A stretch of DNA of 64,000 nucleotides from Mya arenaria (GCF_026914265.1 NC_069123.1:55563411-55627410); one strand, 5' to 3'; shown: positions 25,701 through 34,305, numbered from the stretch's first letter. Translations and numbers: made by a program. Notes: generated by a model not told the origin, from the letters alone.

Positions 25701-26823
25701 GCTTAGCTGAAACAGAGGAATTACAAAACATAAGTGCATCTCAACTATATTAAAGGCAATACAATAGTGAATGTTGTAATGATGAACACGTAACATATGC
25801 TTTTATAAGCTTTAAAGCATTGTTTTAAGCACAAACCGGTTTATAGGTCCGTGTTTTAAGGCAGCAAACAATTATGTGGAATTATCAAAGACATAAAAAC
25901 TCAGGATAGATCTATAACCAAACCAAAATACAGGCAAATTATTAATAACATTTCCCGAAATAGTGTTTAGCCAAAATGATAACTCATGAAAGTAAAACGA
26001 CCACCGAAACACCAGCACGGCGATCTAACCAACTGAGCTAACCGGGCGGCTGGTTCAAACCCACACACTCTACGTCATTTTGATATTTCAAGTTTATCTG
26101 TTGTGAGTGTACCAATGTCATTCATCGTTAAAAAACTCGTGGCATCTATTTATGAATATGGACACGGACCAATAAACCAGACTGAGAGTTTATAGGTCCG
26201 TAATATGGATTAAACAACAACTTGTACACGTTTGTCTCAAAGATAGTCATGACAAATTTGGATTCAACGGAAGTAACTGAGTTGCACACTCAGTGTCATT
26301 GCGGGTTACATAATGCAAGCTGCTGTGCGTTAGTCTCAGCAGTGGTGCCGACACATGTCATGTCGTACCTCACTTAGTGCTAGAGCAACAATAAGTGATC
26401 ATTTTGTCACGGTTTTATAGAAAACACACGCAAAAAGGATGGCTGTATTAGCATATATATCGGGGAACTGAACTACAGCTGCTTGCACGGGTACATTTTG
26501 TACACTGTATACTTATTTATATTGTGGATCCAGCTATGTTTCCGTTGTAGTTAAATGAAGATAAAACTTTTGTCAAATGTTATTCCATATACTCAAATGT
26601 GACTTAATTATTTCTATATTAACGGTGTTTTATCAACTGTTTTTTTTTCATTGTTGCCGATGCGGATTATTTATAGTGCTCAGTCGGGAGACAGAACCAT
26701 TCTCATTTGAAATTCCATAAATGTATATATCACCGTATATAACAAAGACATTTTTACCTGTTCAGCACCAGTGTAACTTGTTACAACAATAACAAATACG
26801 GCAGAGAAAAAGCGTAAATCCAT
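1084..26823 (-). CDS. Large modular secreted/surface protein (CTLD-LDLa-CUB-sushi-EGF-HYR-GCC2/3), 5' part of gene, 32 exons
   Basis: A single minus-strand gene assembled from 32 exons whose phases agree at every junction. Almost every module is a phase 1-1 exon, which suits exon shuffling. Coding total is 6,055 nt (about 2,018 codons); the model ends at a donor at 1084, so the gene continues past the left edge. Approximate residues: signal peptide 1-20, C-type lectin 23-173, LDLa 174-205, CUB 206-314, 315-439 and 440-556, sushi 557-808, EGF 809-913, sushi 914-1166, HYR 1167-1335, then sushi/HYR alternation to 1734, an unrecognised region 1735-1903, and GCC2/GCC3 repeats 1904-2018. By family knowledge these are extracellular adhesion or recognition modules. 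The HYR+sushi+ephrin-like combination recalls SVEP1/polydom, but the lectin-LDLa-CUB front does not. Adhesion, immune recognition and matrix roles are all possible; function is not shown by the sequence. Confidence 0.87.
3221..3859 (-). CDS. Unrecognised region linking HYR/sushi to GCC2/GCC3 repeats (exons 29-30)
   Basis: Exons 3591-3859 (phase 1-0) and 3221-3458 (phase 0-1), about 169 residues. The first has aromatic-rich strands (GILRYTYEATDGYTDIP, FSFKFQP) with two cysteines. The second runs VQLTYTYNMTATLADSY, GVVCPPIAHVDNVILVNG and SACPANFFKTVTSC. I do not recognise a domain family. The strand-like alternation and its place before the ephrin-receptor-like repeats suggest a beta-rich connector. 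The last cysteines lead directly into the next module, so part may belong to the first GCC repeat. Confidence 0.75.
4021..4395 (-). mobile_element. TTAA-type MITE, copy 1 (reverse orientation)
   Basis: Similar to copies at 9468-9774 and 60426-60794, read in reverse. The right end carries AAGAGTGTCACTTTAA. The left end (TTATGATGCACTTTTACTCC) matches the far end of the 60-kb copy. It lies in an intron of the modular gene. Confidence 0.65.
4586..5996 (-). CDS. Sushi-like 10, HYR 4 and sushi-like 11 (exons 26-28)
   Basis: Phase 1-1 exons 5784-5996, 5075-5356 and 4586-4804. The flanking modules share a derived sushi pattern (GYSCTVTCNAGYLI and GYSCTLQCNLGYTF, ending in ITACI and ITNCV). The central HYR begins DSTPPDLQCPNSLTLTLG and ends VDLAGNAATCSFFV. 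With the previous block this makes three HYR/sushi-like pairs, suggesting that a two-exon unit was duplicated. Confidence 0.84.
7158..8866 (-). CDS. HYR 1, HYR 2, sushi-like 9 and HYR 3 (exons 22-25)
   Basis: Exons 8624-8866, 8095-8358, 7711-7944 and 7158-7406, all phase 1-1. The three HYR (hyalin repeat) modules open with the diagnostic D-x-x-x-P-x-x-x-x-CP signature (DNTDPVFPDCP, DETPPTITCP, DEKVPILTCP). They end with a D-S-S-G-N-x-A-x-C type motif, for example ASDSSGNRATC. The intervening exon is sushi-like (SCTVTCDPGYVLY, late cysteine at RISACIK). HYR is an immunoglobulin-like adhesion module usually found beside sushi domains. Confidence 0.85.
9150..11803 (-). CDS. Sushi/CCP domains 5-8 (exons 18-21)
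   Basis: Phase 1-1 exons 11627-11803, 10628-10825, 10021-10218 and 9150-9335. The first is canonical (MSCPKPKSTILHGHLL, WIEYQCDIGF, NGWSSTPPEC). The next two are looser sushi-like folds with LTLSC and FQFTCSPGN cores and a late cysteine. The fourth is canonical again (GQSCADPGLPLGG, VTYVCDRQGY, TTWSSSNAPVC). The splice donors are mixed GTAAGC, GTTAGT and GTAACT types. Confidence 0.82.
9468..9774 (+). mobile_element. TTAA-type MITE, copy 2
   Basis: Starts TTAAGTGACACTT and ends AAGAGTGCTACTTAA, with TTAA at both outer ends. Shares internal blocks with the 60-kb copy, such as TGATAAACCTTTGAC and TTCATAAGAACCATTT. Intronic. Confidence 0.68.
12727..13943 (-). CDS. Two calcium-binding EGF modules (exons 16-17)
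   Basis: Exon 13821-13943 (41 codons) reads NENECTSSSPC, then CHDTVGSFYCTCSPGY, a standard calcium-binding EGF with six cysteines and the F/Y-x-C-x-C-x-x-G-Y end. Exon 12727-12918 starts DINECTDDIDMC and continues with CINQNPGYQCTC, then a long insertion before its final cysteine near HINHSC. Both are phase 1-1. Calcium-binding EGF modules usually stiffen rod-like extracellular proteins. Confidence 0.85.
14437..14547. repeat. Imperfect 32-bp inverted repeat (hairpin)
   Basis: Arms at 14437-14468 and 14516-14547 match at about 28 of 32 positions around a 47-bp loop. It lies in the intron between sushi 4 and EGF 1. Probably a small foldback element. Confidence 0.6.
14875..15075. repeat. Degenerate tandem repeat (AGCTTTTTGGC-type), about 3 units
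   Basis: Units with TTAGCTTTTTGGCCAATACTG, then CTAAGCTTTTTGGCTTATACTG, then TTAGCTTTTTTACCAATACTG recur at roughly 70-80 bp spacing. Intronic low-complexity DNA. Confidence 0.5.
15276..16891 (-). CDS. Sushi/CCP domains 1-4 (exons 12-15)
   Basis: Four phase 1-1 exons, one sushi domain each: 16688-16891, 16094-16267, 15683-15874 and 15276-15461. Each has the C...Y-x-C...G-Y...C...W...C pattern. Domain 1 has TLTCKPGYSF and a late W; domain 2 has VPNINNGYI, ATYQC and NGQWSSPPQC; domain 3 has YRYRCDDGYEL and QGQWSNAKPTC; domain 4 has NVLCNNGYTL but lacks the usual tryptophan. The acceptor of the second exon lies inside a five-copy 30-bp tandem repeat, so its 5' end may vary (see findings). Sushi domains typically mediate protein-protein contacts, as in complement regulators and adhesion proteins. 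Confidence 0.87.
16254..16403. repeat. Perfect 30-bp tandem repeat x5 spanning a splice acceptor
   Basis: Five identical 30-bp units at 16254, 16284, 16314, 16344 and 16374. On the minus strand each unit contains TTAATATAG followed by CCAACTACTGTGG, which is the acceptor and first bases of the sushi-2 exon. The unit is ten codons long and has no stop in the exon's frame. Confidence 0.95.
17115..18250 (-). CDS. CUB domain 3 (exons 10-11)
   Basis: Exons 18057-18250 (phase 1-0) and 17115-17271 (phase 0-1). The opening GCTFTSNGKWGELFTPGY, then NYPNFLTCEW, is the canonical CUB start (C, S-P-x-Y/P-x-N-Y, C-x-W). LLEIYDNN spans the intron and GFKATW closes the domain. The first disulfide pair is present and the second absent. 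The intron between the halves contains degenerate tandem repeats at about 17,390-17,750. Confidence 0.82.
17390..17750. repeat. Diverged bivalve-type tandem repeat in CUB 3 intron
   Basis: Blocks such as GCCTCAAACAAAATCCCAT, then CAAACACAATCCCATAAAAG, followed by 'CAAAGTTTGGTCATAATATG' and GTGACCTTGA-like text recur about every 115-120 bp. They resemble the units at 51,690-52,440. Confidence 0.45.
18715..19590 (-). CDS. CUB domain 2 (exons 8-9)
   Basis: Exons 19418-19590 (phase 1-0) and 18715-18916 (phase 0-1), split like CUB 1 and CUB 3. The second exon carries the SVMIFDGDS strand and turn (the D-x-V-x-I-x-D-G type motif of CUB domains), GTLCKEC, and a closing NFIITYK. One close cysteine pair is visible, but the N-terminal C-C pair is missing. 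Confidence is moderate because the first half is divergent. Confidence 0.7.
20196..20872 (-). CDS. CUB domain 1 (exons 6-7)
   Basis: Exons 20751-20872 (phase 1-0) and 20196-20400 (phase 0-1) encode about 109 residues with CUB-like strand patterning: a TYTWAIQTP strand, a VYVG turn, an MVIVFSTD strand and a closing SGFTGTYG. The last corresponds to the G-F-x-x-x-Y end of CUB domains. The split by a central phase-0 intron matches CUB 2 and CUB 3 in this gene. The domain contains no cysteine at all, whereas CUB domains usually have two or four. Confidence 0.7.
21401..21496 (-). CDS. LDL-receptor class A module (exon 5)
   Basis: A 96-nt phase 1-1 exon ending in the motif CDGNQDCIDGSDEMDC, the calcium-binding signature of LDLa repeats. 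Only four of the usual six cysteines are present. The missing ones correspond to C1 and C3, which normally pair with each other, so one disulfide is lost as a unit and the calcium cage is retained. Confidence 0.85.
23907..25706 (-). CDS. C-type lectin domain (exons 2-4)
   Basis: Exons 25600-25706, 24999-25102 and 23907-24149 (phases 0-2, 2-1, 1-1) encode one C-type lectin-like domain. The opening C-x-x-GW-x-x-Y and the KCYKVF strand are followed by a helix A-x-x-LC and the GSRLVTI motif; YIGL, a WSNG turn, DNQPN, DCVYM and the closing FICE complete the fold. QPN stands where QPD (galactose type) or EPN (mannose type) is usual, so calcium-dependent sugar binding is uncertain. The large introns here contain SINE-like and other repeats. 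The domain sits at the N-terminus, so it would be exposed as the recognition tip. Confidence 0.85.
25998..26064 (-). repeat. tRNA-like sequence (SINE remnant) in intron 1
   Basis: On the minus strand, GGTTAGCTCAGTTGGTTAGA is a textbook tRNA D-arm/A-box. The expected T-arm does not follow in place. Inverted flanking text (about 25838-25855 and 26160-26179, GGTTTATAGGTCCGTG-like) suggests it sits inside a larger element of about 340 bp. Not a functional tRNA gene. Confidence 0.5.
26758..26823 (-). CDS. Exon 1 of the modular protein: start codon and signal peptide
   Basis: The ATG lies at 26823 reading leftward. The 22 codons read MDLRFFSAVFVIVVTSYTG then AEQ, a short polar start, a hydrophobic core and a small-residue cleavage region: a classic signal peptide. 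The exon ends in phase 0 at a GTAAAA donor. The next exon (25706) opens in phase 0 directly into the lectin fold, so this start is well supported. Confidence 0.85.
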
Positions 26824-26935
26824 TGCCACAGTACTTGAGGATGACAACTCTGACACAGATGCGGCAAAGGTTGCCGTACAAATAGTATAATTACACGTTT
26901 AAAGAAATCCCTTAACGTTACATCCCCGTCCTGGG

Positions 26936-26943
26936 TTATAAAG
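26936..26943 (-). promoter_or_regulatory. Possible TATA box of the modular-protein gene
   Basis: CTTTATAA on the minus strand, about 115 bp upstream of the start codon, within a locally GC-richer stretch. Spacing suits a short 5' leader, but no start-site evidence is available. Confidence 0.3.
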
Positions 26944-26959
26944 CACCCACAAATCGTTA

Positions 26960-28023
26960 CTATACAGATGAACAGATTTATCTATAATAAACAAATTTAA
27001 TTTCCGTCCGCAAGTCCACCCGATGTTTTGAAATAACCCTAGGACCCCGCCCAATACAATCAAAAATTTCTCATTCACATCTATTCATGCAAATATTTTG
27101 CGCATGTTCAGTTTTGTCCGCTCCGTTGAGTTTTGATATTATTGGGCGTCTACCCGAAATGAGAAAGCGATGTCAATATACAACAGTGGTTTTGCAATGA
27201 CGTTACTGTCACCAACAGACCTTATGAAAGATATTTACGCAACTATGTTATGAAAGTGTTTGCACGTATTCTGAACCAACATACGCAATTGAAAAGTGCG
27301 GTAGTATAACGGAATAAGGTAAATGCAAACAATGCTTTTGGTTTTTCTTAAAAGCATTTTGTAAAGTTAAGAAACATAGAAATAAAGTTCATATTTAAAC
27401 GTAGAATTCAAATGCAGTTTAATAGAAGTAAAGCGTGCGACAAATAAAAGGTTTTGAAAATAAACCTTGCCTTCTATCTTGAGTTTGTTGTCGAGAGAAA
27501 ATGTTGACAGTAAAAATGTAAAATGATACTTTAATAATGCATTTATTTTTTCCTGAATACAGATTGTCAGTATATGAAATAAGAGCGAGCAATTTCAAAA
27601 TACCAAAATGATTTTTAATGGGTCTTAGGTATCATATTAACAAGAGAAATGATGTCGAGATTCATACAATTACATAGGTCACACCTTCGTCATTCAATGT
27701 TTGCAGCGCTTGGTCTAAATACTTCAAAATTATTAATCTTATTTTTCAAAATCGCACAAATGTACGAATTATAGAAGCGAATTCTATAAATAGTTTTGTT
27801 TACTTTTTGCAGTCACGATTTATTTTATTTAAGTATTTGGAAAAATTATCGAGTTTAGCATGAAAAAGTTATTGTATACATTAGACAGTTTAAACGAGAA
27901 AACACGAAAAAAACTACAGATACTCATTAATCGGAACAAGAATTTGAACTTCAAAATAGTGTTAGTGCTGTTATCGTTGTTGTTGTCATCGCCGTTGTTT
28001 TGAGCTGATTGACATATTTGTAA
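26960..28023. other. Intergenic, nothing recognised
   Basis: AT-rich sequence upstream of the modular gene, without open frames of note or clear repeats. Confidence 0.5.
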
Positions 28024-28563
28024 TCTGTAAAGAATGTGTTAGACATCCTCGGTTTTAGTTATGTTTGGTCTTCTGATCATATAAACAATTCTTGTTTTAT
28101 ATCATTAAGACAACGCCTCCACGATCAATATGTACAGCAGTGGACTGATACCATTCATTCACAACCAAAGTTAAATTATCATAAACAATTCAAGGTAAAT
28201 TTTGAATTGGAAAAGTATCTCGATTTAAATATTAATGATAAATATAGAATTGCATTATCGAGATTCCGACTCTGTTCTCACTCTCTTGAAATAGAAGTTG
28301 GAAGGTTTAATAATGTTGCACGTTTAGAACGAAAATATAAACTATGCAATACTAATATGGTTGAGTCTGAATTTCATTTTTTGCTTGCTTGTCCTTTTTA
28401 TTATGATTTACGTCAACAATTCAATATTTCCAATTCATGAAATACCTTGAATAAATTTAGGGTTTTAATGTCTTCAAAAAACACAAACAATATAAAAATT
28501 GTATATAAATATATTTACAATGCTTTTCAACGGCGTTTTGCAAGCATTGATGCAGTTGCTTCT
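28024..28563 (+). pseudogene. Decayed non-LTR retrotransposon (LINE) ORF2 C-terminus
   Basis: An open stretch from about 28024 reads LRQRLHDQYVQQWTDTI, then YRIALSRFRLCSHSLEIEVG, and ends CNTNMVESEFHFLLACPFYY. This is the C-terminal region of many non-LTR reverse transcriptase proteins, where a cysteine/histidine knuckle (LC..C..E.EFHFLL.CP.Y) follows the RT domain. A TGA at 28438-28440 interrupts the frame. Beyond it the same frame continues (NTLNKFRVLMSSKNTNN, then YKYIYNAFQRRFASIDA) to a TAG at 28564. The RT and endonuclease parts are missing, so this is a dead 5'-truncated copy. The clade was not determined. Confidence 0.7.
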
Positions 28564-30836
28564 TAGTTACAATAAAGAAAATTATGATTGTGTTCTTTAT
28601 ATTATGTACGTGTGTGTGTGTGTTGTGTTTTTTTTAGTTTATTTTGTATTTGTCATTTTTTCAATTTGTGTACATCTCATCCTATGTATATGTTCATGGC
28701 CAAAGGCTTATGTATTGCCGATATTGCCAATACACTTGAAACTTGTATTATCGTCCCAGTTTTAAGGGGGAAAACGGCGTCGGATAACTATATGATGATA
28801 AAGTTATATAGAAGTATGCGACTCGTTACTATGATCGTTAGGACGTTTATTGCAACAGGACGTTATTGTTTTAAGTTCTTTTGTGTATTTTTAAGACAGG
28901 CCCTACATTAGACAGTTTGATATATATTAATACAAAAACTCCTACAGAGCCATTTTAATCTGAAAAAAAAGACTTAAGAGGTGTTTTGTTTATTGTTGCT
29001 GATCGATAAAATGTTACTTGAAACGAAATAAGCACATTCGACTTCATTTTGTTTGAAAAGAAGATGAGTGAAGTTCTGGGAAAATTAAATCAACAAAACT
29101 ATAGATACACTGGCGGTTCCGAGTTTTACAGTGTTGATGCCTCGGGCAAAATTGATAAAGAGATCGGCGGTCATGATCGCCTTGAAAAGTGAAACAATCG
29201 ATATGTGATTATAATCAATACACACAGTAATAAAAAATACAAAATACAATGTATGTTTAGTAATTTTCGGCTGTCTGATATCTGTTATCTAGCTATTTGA
29301 AATTTGAAAGATTTGTAAAAAAAATAGAGATGTTCTCGAAAAAGTATAATATTAAGTCATGTGACCCAGTTTCTCACCGAGTCCTGTATTAAAACAGACG
29401 TTTATAAGCCACTGAAAGTACTTTTGGTTTTATAAATGAATGTAATTTAACGTGACTGCAAATTTCCAGTTCGTTGAAGCGGGTGCACAGAAACATGTAA
29501 AATAGTGTTATTATAACATAAACCATACGTTTAAAATTAAATAAAAGTTATATATAAGTTTACTTCAGTGAATGTGTGCCTGTTGCAGAAACCTATAATA
29601 AAACACTACATCACACGAGTTCATCCCATTCTGTTTGCCTAATTAATATATTTATACGGGTGCGCATATCCGGGAACGCGTTTTAGTTCATTTACGGTCG
29701 GTTGAATTCAAAGTATGACTGTAATAAATAAGTAATAAACCCTTGGAACGATGCGTAGAAACATATATTAAATTACCTGACACAAAATGCTCACTATTTC
29801 GAGCAGATGTTTTACACAACAGATGTACATGTTGCCAATGTCAAAACACAACACTAGAAGTTTTGATAAATATTTTTAGTCACGTTTTTCAAATGTGTGG
29901 ACTTCAAAGACAATATTTGAGTATATATCAACATTATTAAAGGGTTCCAGCTCAAACACTCCTAGTGATGGGCCACACTTTATTTCGTAATAAAATCAAT
30001 CCGAAAGTCACGCCAAAGCCGGACCCAACACGGACCGGGGTGGTCTTATGTGAAATTGAGTCGACGGTCCCTCGACAGTCGCAAAACATCGAACCAGTCT
30101 CTTTAAAATATTATGATTTATCAATTATATACATTTGACTTTGATATACTCCTGGTTTCCGGCGTGACAGACGTTACAATATAATATCGTAAATATACTG
30201 ATATTGCCTATTTTCATATATATGTAGTCGATGCCGTCAATAATTCAGTGTTAAACAAAACAATTCAATGCAGCCAAATAGTCATTTAATAATTTGATAT
30301 ATTCATTCAATCCAAAAAATATATGTTTTTTTGGTAAATCAAAACTATTTGTGCATTAACAAAATGAAAATTTATAAACAGAAAAATATTAACAGAAGAC
30401 GATCGAATTTTCATTCAATATTGTAAATATGTTCATTTATAGTTTTCCCCAAACGAACACGATACTACATTGGTCAATTAGGAGGGACTTATGTCGAACG
30501 GTAGAACGTGCCTTTGAAGTTAGTTATCTCAAAAATGATCATACGCCTATAATAACAACATATAGCAATTTCTAGCATGTTTAAATCATTAATGTCAAAG
30601 CACGCCACCGAGTCTTGACATTACAAATTACATACATTGCTACATCTTCAAATTTATCTAAAATCATTGTTTTATAGATCTTATAGATGGTAATGCCTGA
30701 AGGAAGAAGAAACGAATACACCGCGGTACACATCTGAGCCTCGCCGAAAACAGGACGACGGTCTGTATTATGTCGTGTGTACGATTTATGTTGACAGAAA
30801 ATGCCTTTCAAATAAACACAACTCCCGTGAATACCC
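28564..30836. other. Intergenic: LINE 3' tail, (TG)n tract, otherwise featureless
   Basis: A TG-rich tract at about 28606-28630 and AT-rich DNA follow the LINE fragment, perhaps its 3' tail to about 28,920. Frames here have no recognisable similarity. Confidence 0.4.
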
Positions 30837-31200
30837 TTAAAGCTGCAATCTCACAGATTTACCATTTTTACAACTTTTTTTATTTTTTGTCTTGGAAAGA
30901 GCAGATTTTTGCGTAAATATCTGCAAACTAATGATATCAGATTGCTGACAAAATATCAGATTGTACATTTTCATATTTCCGTTCGAAAACTATTTTTTTT
31001 ATGGCTTAAACGAACGGTTTAAGAAAAATGCATAAAAACATCAATTTTTGAACTTAAATATATAAATCTGCGATCTAATTTTTGCCAGCAGTCATATATA
31101 AATGGTTTCCTTTGATATTCGCAAAATTGGCTCGTTCCAAGACAAAAAATAAAATAAAAAATATGTCAAAACGTTCAATCTGTGAGAGTGCAGCTTTTAA
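30837..31200. mobile_element. TTAA-flanked palindromic MITE
   Basis: Starts TTAAAGCTGCAATCTCACAG and ends CTGTGAGAGTGCAGCTTTTA(A). The ends are inverted repeats extending inward past TTTTTGTCTTGGAA / TTCCAAGACAAAAAAT, roughly 60 bp each, with TTAA at both edges. About 364 bp, non-coding. Confidence 0.75.
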
Positions 31201-33029
31201 ATGAGCTTTGATCATTCAGTCTCCAATCAGTTCGGAACGAATTAGTTTTAGACTGTATGCTCCATACAAATATACCACTTATTTGACGGTCTTTTCAAAA
31301 CTCCATATTCATAAACATGAAAACCGTATAATTTTATTATCTGAATTTGAAATTCATTTATTGACATATAAGCAGATTACGTCCTGGTATGAATAGGGAA
31401 TTAGTTCTAATTAAATCAGTTTTTAAGAAAATTGCAGATCGCGAATCTTGGCTTGCACATTTTTTAGATATGATTTTAAGAAGGAAGTGATATATAGTGA
31501 TATATTTAAGCTATCGATGACTTTAATTATAAGGGACAACTAAGTACAAAACTAGAAAGACGATGGTATAACTATTAAAGACTAGCAAAAAGGAAAGTTC
31601 ATTTATTTCTTCACTACATAGTCTGGTTCCGCATGACTTACAAAATTCACCAGGTAGGCTCAATTTGTTGGGAATTTTCGTTTTTATGATATCTTCAAAC
31701 GATTGATGCAGAAATAGAAATAAAGTTAACTACAGTTAAGCCATCCGTGGACGAACCACCCATTTTTGGGCGAATAATAGAAATGTTGATGGGGAGCGTT
31801 ACTTCATCTTAATTCATGCTGTTTCGTAACACGCGTCATGACCATACACTGTAAGAGTATAAATATTTTAATTAATATGTTAAATATACTTTCTGGGCGT
31901 GAATTTCTTACAATAATACAAAATTTAATTTAAAAAGGAATAAAACATGCTGTCTTCAATCGGTTAATGATCATCAGCGTGTTGACGATTTTTTTTTATA
32001 TTTTGTTTTGGCGCTTGCAACAAAAAAACAAACTCAGTCAGTTGTGAACATTATAATAATTGGTCTTACATCAACATTACCAAGAACAAAATGCTCACTT
32101 TCGATCGAAACGTGGCGACGAGTGGTAATTTTATGAATAAAAGGTGCAAACTTTCATAATACCGTCACCAGTTTAGGAATGCCCATAAAGGTCAACGAGT
32201 ATGACCCCTGGTCACATTGATCGCCCCCTAGTCAACCGAATTGAACTTGAATAAAAGACCTAAACTAAAGAATATAATTCACCTGTCCATGAACCGAACG
32301 AGGTAATGGTGATATCTGACTCCATAATGAGTTCGGCTTCCAGTTACTGGGCCTTTGGTATGCCGCACTGATTCATTTTTTGAAAATATAGAACCTACAA
32401 TTATGTCAAAATGTGGTGGTTTTTGGAAGAAAATTTATGGGAAGAAGTCTCTTCGTCTAGGCTCTAGCTCGACAAAAATAAAGCTAATTTCATGCATAGC
32501 TAAACACACTTTGCATTTTGTAACCATCCTCTATCTATCTCTCTATATATATGTACACACGCAGTTCGTTATGGTGAATCAGTTATACAGCCAATTCTAT
32601 TAATATTCAAACAACAATACTGCATGATGTATATACATGTACATACAACATGGGAAGTGTCGCCGAAATCGCTGACCGAACGCTAATTTTACGTTTAAGT
32701 GAACTAAATTTCTTGAAATTGAAATTTTAAACTTCCGAAGTTCAATGTTTTTAGTTCGTTGCGGAGCGAACTACCATAATAAATCACTGACAATGCAACA
32801 ACAATACCAGTACACAGCCTACAGCCTACAGCTACATTACGTCGTGGATTTAAGGATATGTCCGATTAGAGAGCTTTGTAAATAGTTGCCATGATAGAAA
32901 AAATGTAACACTATTAAAATAAAAAAGTACGAACGTCTTAACATTTTTTTACCCAACTTTGTAAATTGTGAATTGCATTCTTCGCATGAGTCAGATTGTA
33001 TAAACAATGTAGGTGTATAATATTCTTAC
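31201..33029. other. Intergenic, nothing recognised
   Basis: AT-rich, without supported exons. Short frames at 31208 and 32355 have no recognisable domain or splice context. Confidence 0.4.
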
Positions 33030-33179
33030 CAGTTGAGCATTCAATATATGCAGACTTGCAACAAGTAACACCACAATTAAATTCGCTCCACGCCCCATGA
33101 TGTACTGTCTTTGAACACTGATTGTTTATTAAGCATCCATAGAGTTCTTTAACTCCATCAAGTTTAGAAAAGTCCACAG
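33030..33179 (-). CDS. Isolated cysteine-rich exon, possibly Ly6/uPAR-like
   Basis: A 150-nt open segment between a good acceptor (TTTTATTTTCAG) and a good donor (GTAAGA), phase 1-1. The translation runs AVDFSKLDGVKELYGCLINN, then QCSKTVHHGAWSEF, NCGVTCC and KSAYIECSTG. The C....C...(about 15)...C-x-V-x-CC......C spacing resembles the C-terminal half of Ly6/uPAR three-finger domains. No partner exon was found on either side, so it may be one exon of a gene with long introns, a relic, or chance. The opposite strand is not convincing. Confidence 0.35.
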
Positions 33180-33937
33180 CTGAAAATAAAAAAGGCGTGG
33201 TCGATGACCAGAAACACCGAAATGTCGTCTGCAGATCACACGAAACTAAGAATTCTGGGAGTGCGGCTTGTGTCCAGACGTTCCTTCGGTCAAGTGTCTC
33301 ACTTGGACCCAACACTGATACTTCCAGATATCCTCCGCCAGTTGCCCTCCGGATGACTGTTCAACAAAGCGCAACTAGAAACTTTAAAAGATCATGGTTC
33401 GTTGATCAGCAACGCATCGCATATTTTAAAACGAACCTGTACATTTAATGTTGTCGGCCAACCTTGTCAGTTTACTTGTTTATATTTAACTCGATTCACT
33501 AGGACATGTCAGGTATAGATCGATCAATTTTTCACCTAGTTCGCCCCGTTGTTGTAGCCCGTAAATGTGGAAATCGGATGGTACTAGGTGAATAATTGAT
33601 CAATGCAGAAATTGCCGATCTTCTATATTGTCTACTTAAGTGATTGGTGTCAGACACAATCTTCCTTCTGTGTATGTGAGGTAGACCTCATCTTAAACAT
33701 ATCAGCGTCTAAAAATGTCAAGCTTTGAAAATTAGTTCAAGGGACATAATAATGTTGGTTCATACCTCAAAACATATGTACTATTATGGTCCACCATACT
33801 AGGGTATGGTCCACCATACGAGATTGTCCTTATGTTTCCTCTTCCTCGACATTTTATACATGAACATGACCGTGAATTGAAAAACAACAACATACGAGTA
33901 CGTAAACTACACTGGTAGTTATCAAATACGTCGTGAA
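33180..33937. other. Intergenic or intronic, nothing recognised
   Basis: Lies upstream of the Ly6-like exon on the minus strand, where a partner exon was sought. No clear signal-peptide exon could be supported. Confidence 0.4.
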
Positions 33938-34305
33938 TGTATGTATGTATTTCTTTAGACCTTGCGATCAAGGATAACCCGTGAAAGTGCAAGCACTTAT
34001 TTCCAACGGGGTCCTTTGTTTTTGCTGAAGGACAGCACGCTGAAGAGACAGTGGTGGGATACAAGGAAGTCCGGGTGCGAGACCCTAGCTCTCTGTAAAG
34101 CACCGATACACGGGGTACAACTTTCCTGGGTTAAACCAGTACTGAGTACACCACTTTTCCAAGCACTACCCTTTAAATGCCAAGCGCCAGGCAAGGGAGC
34201 TACTTGTACCAACTTTTAACGTCTTTTGGTATGACGCGGCCAGGGATCGAACCCACGACCTCCCGCTCCGTAGGCGGACGCTTATCCACTAGGCCACGGA
34301 GACGG
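33938..34305 (-). mobile_element. tRNA-derived SINE, near full length
   Basis: On the minus strand the head reads GTCTCCGTGGCCTAGTGGAT, then AAGCGTCCGCCTACGGAGCG and GGTCGTGGGTTCGATCCC. This is a tRNA-Arg(ACG)-like head with A and B boxes. A body follows (ACCAAAAGACGTTAAAAG, GGTACAAGTAGCTCCCTTGC, GGCATTTAAAGGGTAGTGC) and then a 3' tail of ATAC repeats near 33940-33955. The T-stem of the tRNA part no longer pairs, so it is not a tRNA gene. A second copy with the same body start lies at 59,521. Confidence 0.8.

Noticed and set aside
25998-26064. tRNA gene on the minus strand
   Set aside because: Only the D-arm and part of the anticodon arm are tRNA-like; no T-arm in place.
34228-34305. tRNA-Arg(ACG) gene
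   Set aside because: The anticodon arm is good, but the T-stem does not pair and a SINE body and tail follow directly, so it is the head of a SINE.
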